Numbered from the stretch's first letter, positions 1-12,800 are shown. The stretch: 32,991 nt of DNA from Leptospira alstonii serovar Sichuan str. 79601 (GCF_000347175.1 NZ_ANIK01000124.1:1-32991); one strand, 5' to 3'. The notes: generated from the letters alone by a model not told the origin. Made by a program: numbers and translations.

Positions 1-257
1 CTCTCTGAACTCAATGCAACGGTTCTCTAAGGATCGCTATTTCCTATCTTCGATAAGAGCTAACATTATGTTTCGACCCATAGGGAGAAACATTGAGTTT
101 AGGAAGGCATTCACCTGAGTTTCCACGGGTCGTTCGATAGATCGCGTTGTGTGGAAAGCCCCTTTTAAGCCCGTTCGAAAATTCATATTTTGTCTTAGAA
201 CTCTCTTGCAAGACAAGCATCCAAAAAAAAATCTAAGATATTTGAAAGAGGTATTCC
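1..257. other. 5' flank without recognised gene
   Basis: I see no convincing coding region in this stretch. It contains a 7-bp perfect stem at 120-126/151-157 (TTTCCAC pairing with GTGGAAA) enclosing a smaller CGAT/ATCG hairpin, and a second 7-bp inverted repeat at 190-196/210-216 (TTGTCTT/AAGACAA). An A-rich tract and a GAGG ribosome-binding site (about 248-251) lead into the peroxiredoxin gene. The paired segments could be the 3' end of an upstream transcript or a leader structure, and I cannot assign them. Confidence 0.4.
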
Positions 258-2221
<1,964 letters not shown>

Positions 2222-2265
2222 AAAGTCCGATCGTACATTAGACTTATGTGTTGAATGTGTTTTTC

Positions 2266-2321
2266 GCCTAACAGCTTTTAGTTGCTTAGCGGCTGAAGCT
2301 GGCTCGGCGGAAAGTTCCCCG
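2266..2321 (-). repeat. Possible degenerate attC-like half-site
   Basis: A GCCTAAC box at 2266-2272 is identical to the outer boxes of the repeats in the 10-14.5 kb array. On the minus strand it reads GTTAGGC followed by GAAA, as in the array. The segment behind it holds an imperfect AGCTT/AAGCT hairpin (2273-2300) and a weak partner box CGAAC near 2317-2321. The conserved 16-base core of the array repeats is absent, so this is at best an eroded or solitary site. Confidence 0.25.
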
Positions 2322-2367
2322 TTCGATAATGCGTCTTTTTGATCTTTGGCAAGGGAATTTTTTATCC

Positions 2368-3204
2368 ATGAGAAAAATCTTTATTAAAAAAATGGACTTA
2401 ACTTTTTATAGCCTTTATCTTCTTAAAAAACGAATCTTAACTTTAAATCGGCGTTCAAAATTCTTCGTTCCAAAATCGACTTTAATCGTTTTGATTGTGT
2501 TCGGTTTTTTTATTCCTGCTTCCGGCCGTTTGGACGCAAACCCGAGCAAAGTAAACGAGATCGAACTACCATCCGGAACACAACGGGTTCGATTTGAAAA
2601 AAATTCCTTTCCGGACTTCGTACAAAACCTTCCGTTAAAGCCGGAACCGACGCTTTGGACATATAAAAAGGAGAATATCATTCGTCGTTACGATACGATT
2701 GCGGTCTTGGATATTCCCCTTATGTTTAAGGACGATTTGGAACAATGTGCGGACTATTCGATGCGTATTTGGGCCGAGTATCATAAACAGAACCGCAGTT
2801 TAAACCGACTTTATCTTTTCGACTATAACGGAAATCGAAAGTCTTTTTCCGAAAGCGGACTTTCCTATTCTTCCTTTTTAAGAAAGGCGTTTGCATCCTC
2901 CAATTCGTATTCCCTTAAAAAAGGAGGACGGACGGTTCCGGAAAACGAGTTGAGACCGGGAGATCTTTTCGTTCAAAACGAAACAGGCGGGATCGGACAC
3001 GTTTCCATGATTTTGGACTCGGCGCAAGATCGACAGGGAAAACGATTTTTTTTAATCGGCTTCAGCTTTATGCCCGCTCAGGAAATGCATATCGAAAAAG
3101 CTCCGAAAAAATTCGGTTCCCGCGGTTGGTTTACGTATTCCGGTTTCCTTTCCCATCTGGAGGAATCGTATCCGTACGGGAACTCCGTTTTGAGAAGATT
3201 CTAA
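2368..3204 (+). CDS. DUF4846 domain-containing exported protein
   Basis: Protein of about 278 aa. A basic stretch and a hydrophobic segment (VPKSTLIVLIVFGFFIPASG) point to export, and the rest matches my recollection of DUF4846: IELPSGTQRVRFEKNSFPDF near the start of the domain, then YDTIAVLDIPLMFKDDLEQC, AEYHKQN and, late, LRPGDLFVQNETGGIGHVSMIL. The family's function is not established. The His-containing GHVSMIL block resembles the end of NlpC/P60-like folds, but I do not assert an activity. The reading frame is open from 2329. I prefer the ATG at 2368 because AGGGA lies 11 bases upstream of it. It converges with the minus-strand gene ending at 3211. Confidence 0.75.
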   Translation: MRKIFIKKMDLTFYSLYLLKKRILTLNRRSKFFVPKSTLIVLIVFGFFIPASGRLDANPSKVNEIELPSGTQRVRFEKNSFPDFVQNLPLKPEPTLWTYKKENIIRRYDTIAVLDIPLMFKDDLEQCADYSMRIWAEYHKQNRSLNRLYLFDYNGNRKSFSESGLSYSSFLRKAFASSNSYSLKKGGRTVPENELRPGDLFVQNETGGIGHVSMILDSAQDRQGKRFFLIGFSFMPAQEMHIEKAPKKFGSRGWFTYSGFLSHLEESYPYGNSVLRRF

Positions 3205-3210
3205 AATTCC

Positions 3211-4590
3211 CTACTCCTTCAAAATGGAATGTAACATTTCTCTGGTGGCAAAACCGGTTAGGGAAAGATCCGTTCCCGCCTCTTCCAAAAGAAGATTCGA
3301 TTGTACCGGGTTTAAAGTGGGAATGATTTCCTTCATTTTAGTTCCGAGCTCCTTTTCCAAATCATATTCAGGTTTCATTGTATATTCTTTTCCGAATGTG
3401 TTTACGATCGACTCGTTGATCTCGAACGCGTGGGAGGAGGCCCGTTTCCCCACGAATTTCATCAAATCTTCGTTGGACGACTGCGAGGGAAACCCTTCGA
3501 AGTCTCGGACCAAAAATCCGGTCAAGGTCCGAGTTTCGGAAGTCGGACTCTTATAAAACCGTATCCAATTGTAGGATAAAAAATCCTCGTATAAAAAATG
3601 ACGATTGGCGACGAGCTGGGTGGTCCTTGCCTTCATCTCTTTTTTCGTTTCTTTGGACGAAAAGATATAACGAATATAATAAAAGAAATCCGCGTCCGGA
3701 ACCGCCTTGGAATGATACGGTTGTCCTATGTCTTGGATATAATGACAGGCCCAGGCGGCAAAACGATACTTCCAATAATCGTGTCCGGTTTTTCCGGCTA
3801 ACACGGAAAGACGGGAAAACAACTCGATTCGATCCAAAATCATTCCGCCTTCGACCACCTCGGAAGCGAACAAGGAAAGAATCCAATTTTCATTCTGGAA
3901 CTGCATGTGAAAGGGCGCCTTGCTGCTTTCCCCTTCCGGTTTTCCGTAGGGTTGTTTTCCGTATCCGTATTCGGTAAAACCCCAAAGATTATGATCCATT
4001 CCCCAATCCGGTTCATCGATAAACGTATAAAGAATATTTCTGATTTTGATTTTTTTTCCGACGGTGGATTGAAATCGCGCGGGAAGTTCCGGAAGATCTA
4101 AAAGATACGGCGTGATCGACGAGACGGGAACGTTACCCGACATCGATTCGGAACCCGGAAGAATTCTTTCCACTTCCAAAAGCCGGGTTGCCGGATTGAG
4201 CCGGGCCGCTTTTAAAAATTCCAAAACGGAAGCGGACTCCGGATGAAATTCCGTTTTCCGAAATCGTTTCGAACCCCTCGCCTCTTCCCAAGCCGCAAAT
4301 TCGTCGAAAAGAATTTTTAAAGATACCCTTTCCTTTTTTACGAAAGAATCCAAGGACGACGATTCGACTTCTCGGAAAACGAACTTCATGGAAGGATGTT
4401 CGAGCGCCCGATCCATGATGAGATAATGGGTTCCCCAGGGAAACGCGGCCCCGGGAAAAACGAGGACAAACAATAGAAGCCAAAACGTTACGCGCCCTTT
4501 CGATCGATTATTCCGAAACGACTTCGAAAAAGAAATCTTAATGAACACAAACAGACTTTTAATCGTCTCTCTTTTTTGATTTTCCATCAT
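3211..4590 (-). CDS. Exported zinc phospholipase C / S1-P1 nuclease-like protein
   Basis: 459-aa protein with a long basic N-terminus and a signal-type hydrophobic stretch ending FPGAAFP. It is followed directly by WGTHYLIMDRAL, which resembles the mature start of zinc phospholipases C and S1/P1 nucleases, where Trp1 and nearby His residues bind zinc. About 230 residues later WACHYIQDIGQPYHSK gives the family pattern H-x3-D-x4-H that supplies further zinc ligands. This suggests a secreted or periplasmic trinuclear-zinc hydrolase, but the other ligands are not obvious by eye and the substrate (phospholipid or nucleic acid) is open. AAGGT lies about 10 bases before the first ATG. It runs toward the DUF4846 gene with only a few bases between the stops. 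Confidence 0.6.
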   Translation of the reverse strand: MMENQKRETIKSLFVFIKISFSKSFRNNRSKGRVTFWLLLFVLVFPGAAFPWGTHYLIMDRALEHPSMKFVFREVESSSLDSFVKKERVSLKILFDEFAAWEEARGSKRFRKTEFHPESASVLEFLKAARLNPATRLLEVERILPGSESMSGNVPVSSITPYLLDLPELPARFQSTVGKKIKIRNILYTFIDEPDWGMDHNLWGFTEYGYGKQPYGKPEGESSKAPFHMQFQNENWILSLFASEVVEGGMILDRIELFSRLSVLAGKTGHDYWKYRFAAWACHYIQDIGQPYHSKAVPDADFFYYIRYIFSSKETKKEMKARTTQLVANRHFLYEDFLSYNWIRFYKSPTSETRTLTGFLVRDFEGFPSQSSNEDLMKFVGKRASSHAFEINESIVNTFGKEYTMKPEYDLEKELGTKMKEIIPTLNPVQSNLLLEEAGTDLSLTGFATREMLHSILKE

Positions 4591-4766
4591 GCTATTTACC
4601 TTCTTACCGAAATTAACGATTCGCCTAAACTTTCTTACACGGAGCTCACTATTGAAATAGGTTCAAATCAGTTAAGAACTTGTCGAGCGCCAATAGAAGT
4701 GAGACGCTTTAGTTTCAAATAACGCAGGAGTTCCCACATTGGACGGTTTTAAGTCGAGCTCCGATT

Positions 4767-5942
<1,176 letters not shown>

Positions 5943-6077
5943 AAGGAGTCAAGTTTAACGAGATTACGTATAAAACGAAGAAACGCCGATCGGGTTTTTT
6001 ATTTCTCTCTCAAAAAAAATTGTTTTCTCTATGGATAAGAAATAGTTTCTTTTTCATGGAAACCTCGATAATCCAAT

Positions 6078-8603
<2,526 letters not shown>

Positions 8604-8631
8604 AACTGAAATAGCGGTAATCGTTTCAGTT
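8604..8631 (+). terminator. Stem-loop after the cNMP-binding gene
   Basis: An 8-bp perfect inverted repeat, AACTGAAA (8604-8611) and TTTCAGTT (8624-8631), begins directly after the stop codon. The loop is 12 bases and there is no strong T-run behind it, so it is a weak intrinsic terminator or a 3' stabilising hairpin. Confidence 0.4.
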
Positions 8632-9030
8632 CTAAAATCCAAGTAATCCATTAGGCTATTCTTATTTATTTTTGAGCATCGCTTTCGTACAACACAAGAG
8701 CAGACTCTTTTCGTATTTTCAAAGAAAAATCGTTTCTCCAAATTCGTTTAAGATAAATTTAAGATCTTATTTTAAGGAGAGCGTTCTTTTGAGCATCGAA
8801 ATCGTTTCGTCAACCGTTATAAGATAATTTTTATCCACAGCTTGATAAAACATTATCAATGTTTTATTTTTTCGCGGAAAATACGAATCTCATTTTTATT
8901 CCGTATAAAAAGTTTTGAATCCGTAAAAATAAGAAAATATATTTACGAAACGAATAAAAGGTGATACGTTTTTCGCTCGGCTTTAGCTTTAGGTTCATAA
9001 AATTTCTCTTAAGAAAGGTGGTGTTCTTTG
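8632..9030. other. AT-rich intergenic region
   Basis: About 400 bases without a credible gene. It is strongly AT-rich toward the right end and should hold the promoter of the lipoprotein pair at 9031. A perfect 9-bp hairpin with a T-run (8845-8873) sits in the middle and is listed separately. Confidence 0.5.
8845..8873 (+). terminator. AT-rich stem-loop with T-run
   Basis: ATAAAACAT (8845-8853) pairs perfectly with ATGTTTTAT (8859-8867) around a 5-base loop and runs into a T-rich tail. The shape is that of an intrinsic terminator for plus-strand transcription, but the stem has almost no GC and it lies about 240 bases after the nearest upstream gene. It could instead end a small transcript. 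Confidence 0.35.
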
Positions 9031-9363
9031 ATGAAAAGGTTATCGGTTTTAGGAATGGTTACGGTTTTGATGTTGTCGTGTTCAGCGTCGCAAAAAGTTT
9101 ATCTTTTGTCCTATGGGGACTGGAAGGGGAAAAAACTTCCGGAAGTGGAAAAAATAAAAGGAGAATCTCGAAGTGGAGAAGACTGCGGTTTTCGATATAC
9201 TCTTTCAAAAGCATTGGAGAACGCTTTAAAGGATACTAACTACGATACGATTTTGGACGCCGATGTGACTCAGCGGGCAAACGTGTTGATCCCTTTGAAT
9301 TGTATTGAGATCCGAGGTTTTGCGTTTGATAGCTCTAAAATTAACAAGGAAGGCAAAAAATGA
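9031..9363 (+). CDS. Small lipoprotein, unknown function
   Basis: 110-aa predicted lipoprotein. The ATG at 9031 has AGGTGG about ten bases upstream. Residues 1-17 form a short signal peptide ending in LMLSC, so Cys17 would be lipidated. The mature part contains GEDCGFRYTLSKALENALKD, then YDTILDADVT and a second Cys in PLNCIEIRGFAFDSS. I do not recognise the family with confidence. Its two Cys and short alpha/beta pattern recall small Leptospira lipoproteins of unknown role. The stop overlaps the ATG of the next lipoprotein gene (ATGA), so the two are co-translated and may act together. Confidence 0.7.
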   Translation: MKRLSVLGMVTVLMLSCSASQKVYLLSYGDWKGKKLPEVEKIKGESRSGEDCGFRYTLSKALENALKDTNYDTILDADVTQRANVLIPLNCIEIRGFAFDSSKINKEGKK

Positions 9364-9713
9364 AGGGGGGCCGATTTGCGTTTTTGATTCTCTTGCTGAT
9401 GATTTTTATCGGTTGTTCTTCGGGACCCATAAAACGAATTTCTTATGTTTCCTTGGATAAACCCAAGGGAGAGATTCTTGCAAATGAAGGGAAAGCCGTC
9501 GAGTTTAGTAAATTTCTGTTCGGAATTTCCCAAACCCCCGCGGGGGTTTATCCCTATTTAAAGGAGGCAGAAATACAAAGTGGAAGTCCGGTCCTAAGAA
9601 ACGTGGATGTCGTTATGCGAGCGGGGTTTTGCCTACTTCCTTTACCGCCTGTGTTTTGCGTTACTCGCTATTCCGTAATTGTAGAAAATGATCCGATACA
9701 AACGGTTCGCTAA
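9360..9713 (+). CDS. Small lipoprotein, unknown function
   Basis: 117-aa predicted lipoprotein. A hydrophobic signal (FAFLILLLMIFIGC) ends in a lipobox with Cys19 and is followed by SSGP. The mature domain has no motif that I know. It ends with a hydrophobic Cys-containing segment (AGFCLLPLPPVFCVTRYSVIV) that could be a buried strand. Start and stop overlap with the preceding lipoprotein indicate a two-gene operon. An AT-rich stretch of about 200 bases follows and should contain the promoter of the next gene. Confidence 0.65.
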   Translation: MKGGRFAFLILLLMIFIGCSSGPIKRISYVSLDKPKGEILANEGKAVEFSKFLFGISQTPAGVYPYLKEAEIQSGSPVLRNVDVVMRAGFCLLPLPPVFCVTRYSVIVENDPIQTVR

Positions 9714-9919
9714 ATTTTTTGTTTGATTGGAAATAATCATAAGCGTCAAAACAAAGAGTGAATTTTTTAAGGAGATCCGTTTTTTGGTCGGTAACACGCA
9801 CTCACCAAATCTTAATATTTTCTAATTTTAAAATTCTAATATTATAAAAAAACTATTTACGTTTTCCATTATCTTATGAACATTTTCAAAAAATAAGAAG
9901 TATTTAAAAGGAGAGGTAA

Positions 9920-10300
9920 GTGTCTAATTACCCTGGAACGTATTTGATAGTTAACGCATGTAATAATGCCGTTACAAATCTGAACGTAGTTCATCTTTGT
10001 GGCGGCACTTATGACGGGAATCTAATTATCCCTGATTTAGCGGTAGGAGAGGTATCACAAATTGTTAGTTTCAATTCTCAAACCTCGGAAATCGATTATT
10101 GGAATATACATTTTGACTGCAATGGGATATTTTACGATTTGGTAAATTATCAATGTAACTATGAAACTTCCGATAGCGGACATTTATGCGTCATTTCACT
10201 CAACGAAAGTTACGTTAACGTAATCACGCCGATTTCATCTACTTGTCGAGTTGCTTATACAAATACATCCGTCTCGGATGCTGTGGAGTTAAAAAAATAA
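9920..10300 (+). CDS. Hypothetical cysteine-containing small protein
   Basis: 126-aa ORF starting with GTG, supported by AAAAGGAGAGG just upstream, which is one of the best Shine-Dalgarno sequences in the window. The protein has six Cys (for example VNACNNA, HLCGGTY, FDCNGIF, YQCNYE, HLCVIS, TCRVAY) and a beta-rich, Asn/Thr-rich composition. There is no signal peptide or lipobox. I do not recognise a family. Base use is more AT-rich than in the flanking housekeeping genes. It is the last plus-strand gene before the array of minus-strand cassettes, and the hairpin 10344-10381 behind it could end its transcript. Function unknown. Confidence 0.6.
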   Translation: MSNYPGTYLIVNACNNAVTNLNVVHLCGGTYDGNLIIPDLAVGEVSQIVSFNSQTSEIDYWNIHFDCNGIFYDLVNYQCNYETSDSGHLCVISLNESYVNVITPISSTCRVAYTNTSVSDAVELKK

Positions 10301-10343
10301 AATAGCGATTTTAGTCGATAAGGCTTGTATCGAAATTCCAAGC

Positions 10344-10381
10344 AACCCTAACAGTCCTTGCAAGCAAAGGCTGTTAGGGTT
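10344..10381. terminator. Strong 11-bp hairpin, terminator or attC end
   Basis: AACCCTAACAG (10344-10354) is perfectly complementary to CTGTTAGGGTT (10371-10381), with a nested CCTT/AAGG pair in the 16-base loop. It could stop transcription of the 9920-10300 gene, although a T-run is missing. It also supplies the outer GTTAGGG-type box of the attC-like repeat 10346-10465, so the hairpin may belong to that recombination site instead. Confidence 0.5.
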
Positions 10382-10465
10382 AGATATACGACAAGCAAAC
10401 TTTGCAAGAGATTGATGACGAAGTAGCGACGTGCCGTGAACCGAGGCGATTATCTCGTGTTAGGC
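10346..10465 (-). repeat. attC-like repeat 3' of the GNAT pseudogene
   Basis: Read on the minus strand, the gene is followed after about 40 bases by GCCTAAC (10465-10459). A spacer of about 105 bases comes next, then GTTAGGG (10352-10346). The paired outer boxes and the location just downstream of a minus-strand gene match integron attC organisation. The internal sequence differs from the other repeats of the array, and the last base of the terminal box deviates from GTTRRRY. Confidence 0.5.
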
Positions 10466-10502
10466 GAAATGCGGATTGAATTGTTTTAATTTTCCCGCTT
10501 TT

Positions 10503-10917
10503 CTAAAGTAGTTTTCGAAAAAAAATAGCGGAATCTTCGTATCCTATCGCAGTATAAAAATCTTTCGCTCTTCTTGTAGCTAATCCAATAAGTTTCGAAT
10601 TCCTAAATCGCGCCCAGTTCTCAAATTCGGACATTAGAATTCGAGCAATTCCTTTTCTTCTATATTCTTCTGAAACAAAAATCTCTTCAAGCCAGGAAAC
10701 CTTTCCATTGGCATAAAGAGTATAGTGGTCAAATCCGAGGCAATAGGCAATAATTTTATTGTTTTCTTCGGCTAACAAAAAATGAGCGGAGGGTTCCGTA
10801 ATAAGAGAATTAAAACTGACTTTAAATAAAGTAAATCTGTTTTAAATGAAGTAGCAAATTGTTTTGTAAGAAATAAATGTTCTCAACGTCTTTTATTTGA
10901 ACTTTTCTAATATTCAT
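10503..10917 (-). pseudogene. GNAT N-acetyltransferase, frameshifted
   Basis: Two reading frames join into one GNAT protein. The 5' part starts with ATG at 10917 (MNIRKVQIKDVENIYFLQNN) and hits a stop after 32 codons. The 3' part, in another frame, reads FNSLITEPSAHFLLAEENNK and continues through the acetyl-CoA-binding motif EEIFVSEEYRRKGIARILM to YTAIGYEDSAIFF. The total length (415 bases, about 138 codons) suits a single-domain GNAT enzyme. The disruption falls around 10820-10850, between the first strand/helix and strand 2. Unless this is a sequencing error, the gene is inactive or makes only fragments. It lies in the cassette array, with attC-like boxes on both sides (11015 and 10465). 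Confidence 0.75.
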
Positions 10918-11008
10918 AGTCTTATAGATTCTATCTTTTTGATCCGGATTGAGAAATTCAATGTGTCTACAAGACTTGCTCGGTTACGTCAAGAACATTC
11001 CGCTGTTC

Positions 11009-11063
11009 GCCTAACGTCTTAGACTTCTCCACGTTGCGGCCGCATGGGCGATCTCGAAGCGCC
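11009..11063 (-). repeat. attC-like repeat, truncated (outer end only)
   Basis: GCCTAAC at 11009-11015 (GTTAGGC on the minus strand) is followed by the core GCGATCTCGAAGCGCC at 11048-11063, identical to the core in the site at 12801-12864. Homology stops after this core. The other half has been lost where the DoxX-gene segment begins. Confidence 0.6.
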
Positions 11064-11197
11064 ATTCTACCGACACGGCAAAATCGGCGGAAACTGGATT
11101 TTTCATTCTCCTGATAGAGTCGGAAATTCAGGTCCTTAAGATTTTTTTCCTTGCCCTCGATTCTGAACGCTTTAGAGTCTCTTTAAGTAGGTAAACC

Positions 11198-11563
11198 ATG
11201 AACATTCTCTTATGGGTTCTTCAAATTCTTCTCGCCCTACATACCGTCGTGGGCGCTGTGTGGAAGTTTTCCAATTCCGAGCAAACTGTGCCTTCGTTGA
11301 AAGCAATTCCCCACGGAGTTTGGCTGACAATGAGCATCGTTGAAATACTTTGTAGCTTGTGCCTGATCCTCCCGGCATTTAAAAAATCTCCGACCATCTT
11401 AGCCCCTATCGCGGCAGCCTTCGTAGCCGCGGAAATGCTGCTCTTTTCCGGATTGCATATTTATTCCGGTGACGCAAATTACGGCCCGATGATTTATTGG
11501 CTTGTTGTGGCTGCCATTTGCGCGTTTATTGCCTACGGCCGGTTTGTGCTAAAGCCTTTTTAG
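11198..11563 (+). CDS. DoxX-like integral membrane protein
   Basis: 121-aa hydrophobic protein with four predicted membrane helices: residues about 3-23, 43-62, 68-90 and 95-117. The start MNILLWVLQILLALHTVVGAVWKF, with its small residues and conserved Lys/Phe, resembles DoxX-like family proteins. Their biochemical role is poorly defined; some relatives are linked to quinone or sulfur redox processes. The ATG follows an AAGTAGGTAAACC leader with a modest ribosome-binding site. It is the only plus-strand gene inside the minus-strand cassette array. It is flanked by a truncated repeat on one side (11009-11063) and a degenerate one on the other (11590-11662), which suggests later insertion or an inverted cassette. 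Confidence 0.65.
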   Translation: MNILLWVLQILLALHTVVGAVWKFSNSEQTVPSLKAIPHGVWLTMSIVEILCSLCLILPAFKKSPTILAPIAAAFVAAEMLLFSGLHIYSGDANYGPMIYWLVVAAICAFIAYGRFVLKPF

Positions 11564-11589
11564 CAAACTGCTAAATTTAAAGGACTTCC

Positions 11590-11662
11590 GATCGATTCTC
11601 TTTTCATTTGCGGATTCGCCGAGCGAAAACCGTGAGTGACTAACGAAGAGAAGTAGTTAGGC
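11590..11662 (-). repeat. attC-like repeat 3' of the orphan PIN gene, degenerate
   Basis: On the minus strand GCCTAAC (11662-11656) stands about 15 bases after the stop of the PIN gene. The following TACTTCTC, CGCTCGGC and CGCAAATG blocks recall TTCGACTTCTCGC, CGCTTGGCC and GCACATTTGC of the better repeats. No clean GTTRRRY closing box is visible, so the outer end is eroded or was replaced with the DoxX segment. Confidence 0.4.
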
Positions 11663-11676
11663 GCCGTTGGTAAATT

Positions 11677-12069
11677 TCACCATACCGTTTTTAACCCGGA
11701 AATCTTGTATTTCTTCATCACAGAATCTTTTGAAATCAAAGTATATTTTTTAGAAATACACTGCCATAGGAGCATTCTGCCAAAAGGATCTCTATGAAAA
11801 TTTTCTTTTCGTTTATGATATGAAGAAGCGTCCTCAGAGCTTAGTTCTATGGAATTGATATTTAATTTTTTAAGATAGCTTAAGATATCGCCTGGCTTTA
11901 TGCCGAAAAGATTGAATTTGCCTAACCTGAACTTTAGAGATATTTCCCACAAAGAACTTGAATTAACAAAAATTTGATTATCTTGATTTTCAATAATCTC
12001 AACAACTTTTTTGTTTAGTTGTTTTGAATCGCCAATAACCCACAACGAAGCATGGGTATCCAATAACAT
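11677..12069 (-). CDS. PIN-domain toxin (VapC-like), orphan, active site altered
   Basis: 130-aa PIN-domain protein of the LLDTHALLW-type subgroup: LLDTHASLW at the N-terminus (Asp4), SSLWEISLK with Glu42, HRDPFGRMLLWQ, and SKDSVMKKY with Asp115. Such proteins are Mg-dependent RNases that act as type II toxins. The subgroup motif is normally DPFDRLLIAQA. Here the second Asp is Gly97 and the AQ pair is WQ, so one expected metal ligand is missing and activity is doubtful. No antitoxin ORF precedes it in the roughly 190 bases upstream, which is unusual for a live toxin. Its stop is close to an attC-like box, consistent with cassette status. Confidence 0.8.
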   Translation of the reverse strand: MLLDTHASLWVIGDSKQLNKKVVEIIENQDNQIFVNSSSLWEISLKFRLGKFNLFGIKPGDILSYLKKLNINSIELSSEDASSYHKRKENFHRDPFGRMLLWQCISKKYTLISKDSVMKKYKISGLKTVW

Positions 12070-12159
12070 AAGGCATTATAAATTAAGGATTCCCCTTCGG
12101 ATAGACTAAAGTCTGAGGTTTGTTACCTACCCTACTATAAAATTGCAAACCGAAATGAC

Positions 12160-12238
12160 AAAGCGATAGTTCGAAGTCCGTAATGAGCGCGAGCGAGGAG
12201 CCATAAGTGATGAACACAGCGAGAAATCGAAGTTAGCT
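12160..12238 (-). repeat. attC-like repeat 3' of vapC, degenerate
   Basis: On the minus strand AGCTAAC (12238-12232) lies about 20 bases after the vapC stop and continues TTCGATTTCTCGC. This closely matches the start of the sites at 13645 (TACGATTTCTCGC) and 32707 (TTCGACTTCTCGC). Further on, CTCCTCGCTCGCGC is present, but the core GCGCTTCGAGATCGC is replaced and the closing box is unclear (CGAACTATCGC near 12165-12175). Confidence 0.45.
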
Positions 12239-12256
12239 GAAGTGGCGATTGGATCA

Positions 12257-12652
12257 CTATTGAGTCCAATCTTCGATTTTTAGATCTTTAATTCGCTTAA
12301 ATTCTTTTGTATTAGTGACAAAAATATAATTATTAGCAATTGCTTGAGCTGCAAGAAGTATGTCTATTGAACCAATTACGTTACCCTTTCTCTCCAAATC
12401 AGCTCTAATTAACCCGTAAGATTCAGCGTCTTTATCAGAAAAAGAAAGTATATTGAAAATTGTTAAGGATTCAATCAGTGCAACTTTGTTTCTTTCCTTA
12501 AGTTCACTTTTCTGAATTCCAAATTCAAGTTCCGCGACGGTTAAAGAAGAAATAAATAAACCTTTCTTTAATTTCTTTTTAAGATTTTCCAAAAGAACCA
12601 CATTCTTCTTTTTAATTAGGAAAATGCAAATATTAGTATCCAAAAGATACAT
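12257..12652 (-). CDS. vapC: Type II toxin VapC, PIN-domain ribonuclease
   Basis: 131-aa PIN-domain protein with the usual VapC landmarks: YLLDTNICIFLIK (Asp5), SSLTVAELEFGIQKS (Glu41), GSIDILLAAQAIAN (Asp97) and FVTNTKEFKRIKDLKIEDW. The catalytic acidic residues therefore look intact, and the family cleaves tRNA or rRNA when not held by VapB. The ATG sits in a TAATG overlap with the stop of a 26-codon ORF that encodes only the C-terminal tail of a VapB. The DNA-binding half of the antitoxin is missing. Whether the toxin is expressed and neutralised is therefore an open question. It belongs to the minus-strand cassette array. Confidence 0.88.
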   Translation of the reverse strand: MYLLDTNICIFLIKKKNVVLLENLKKKLKKGLFISSLTVAELEFGIQKSELKERNKVALIESLTIFNILSFSDKDAESYGLIRADLERKGNVIGSIDILLAAQAIANNYIFVTNTKEFKRIKDLKIEDWTQ

Positions 12653-12732
12653 TAAAACTTTTCTCTTTTATCGGATTTCGGTTGTTCTCTTCCCGCTTCC
12701 AGAAAATCATCTCCTAAATAAGTATATATCAT
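12652..12732 (-). pseudogene. vapB: vapB remnant: C-terminal antitoxin tail only
   Basis: A 26-codon ORF from ATG at 12732 to a TAA that overlaps the vapC start. Its translation, containing YLGDDFLEAGREQPKSDKRE, looks like the extreme C-terminus of a VapB antitoxin, the part that wraps the VapC active site. The AbrB-type DNA-binding N-terminus is absent, and a stop codon lies four codons upstream of the ATG. The ATG lies within a perfect 28-base palindrome. No good Shine-Dalgarno sequence precedes it. It could be a relic or a minimal neutralising peptide. Confidence 0.6.
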
Positions 12733-12745
12733 GATATATACTTAT
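12718..12745. promoter_or_regulatory. 28-bp perfect palindrome upstream of vapC
   Basis: The sequence from 12718 to 12745 equals its own reverse complement over 28 bases, centred on ATCATGAT with alternating AT arms ending in ATAAG/CTTAT. It lies where a toxin-antitoxin operator is expected, about 66 bases before the vapC start, and includes the ATG of the vapB remnant. It may be an operator that now lacks its cognate repressor, or a cruciform-prone junction left by the deletion. Confidence 0.55.
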
Positions 12746-12800
12746 CAAGAGGTTCTTTTAGAATTGCTCTATATCGTTATTAATGTTTCGCCAGACTTTC

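Noticed and set aside
161..185. GTTCGAAAATTC-like T-loop sequence suggesting a tRNA or tmRNA end
   Set aside because: No acceptor stem, anticodon arm or CCA could be built around it.
8961..9239. Alternative plus-strand ORF overlapping the first small lipoprotein gene
   Set aside because: The lipoprotein frame has a good ribosome-binding site, a lipobox and an ATGA link to the next gene; the alternative has none of these.
11172..11378. Minus-strand ORF over the start of the DoxX-like gene
   Set aside because: Antisense to a hydrophobic protein with four clear membrane helices; no motif.
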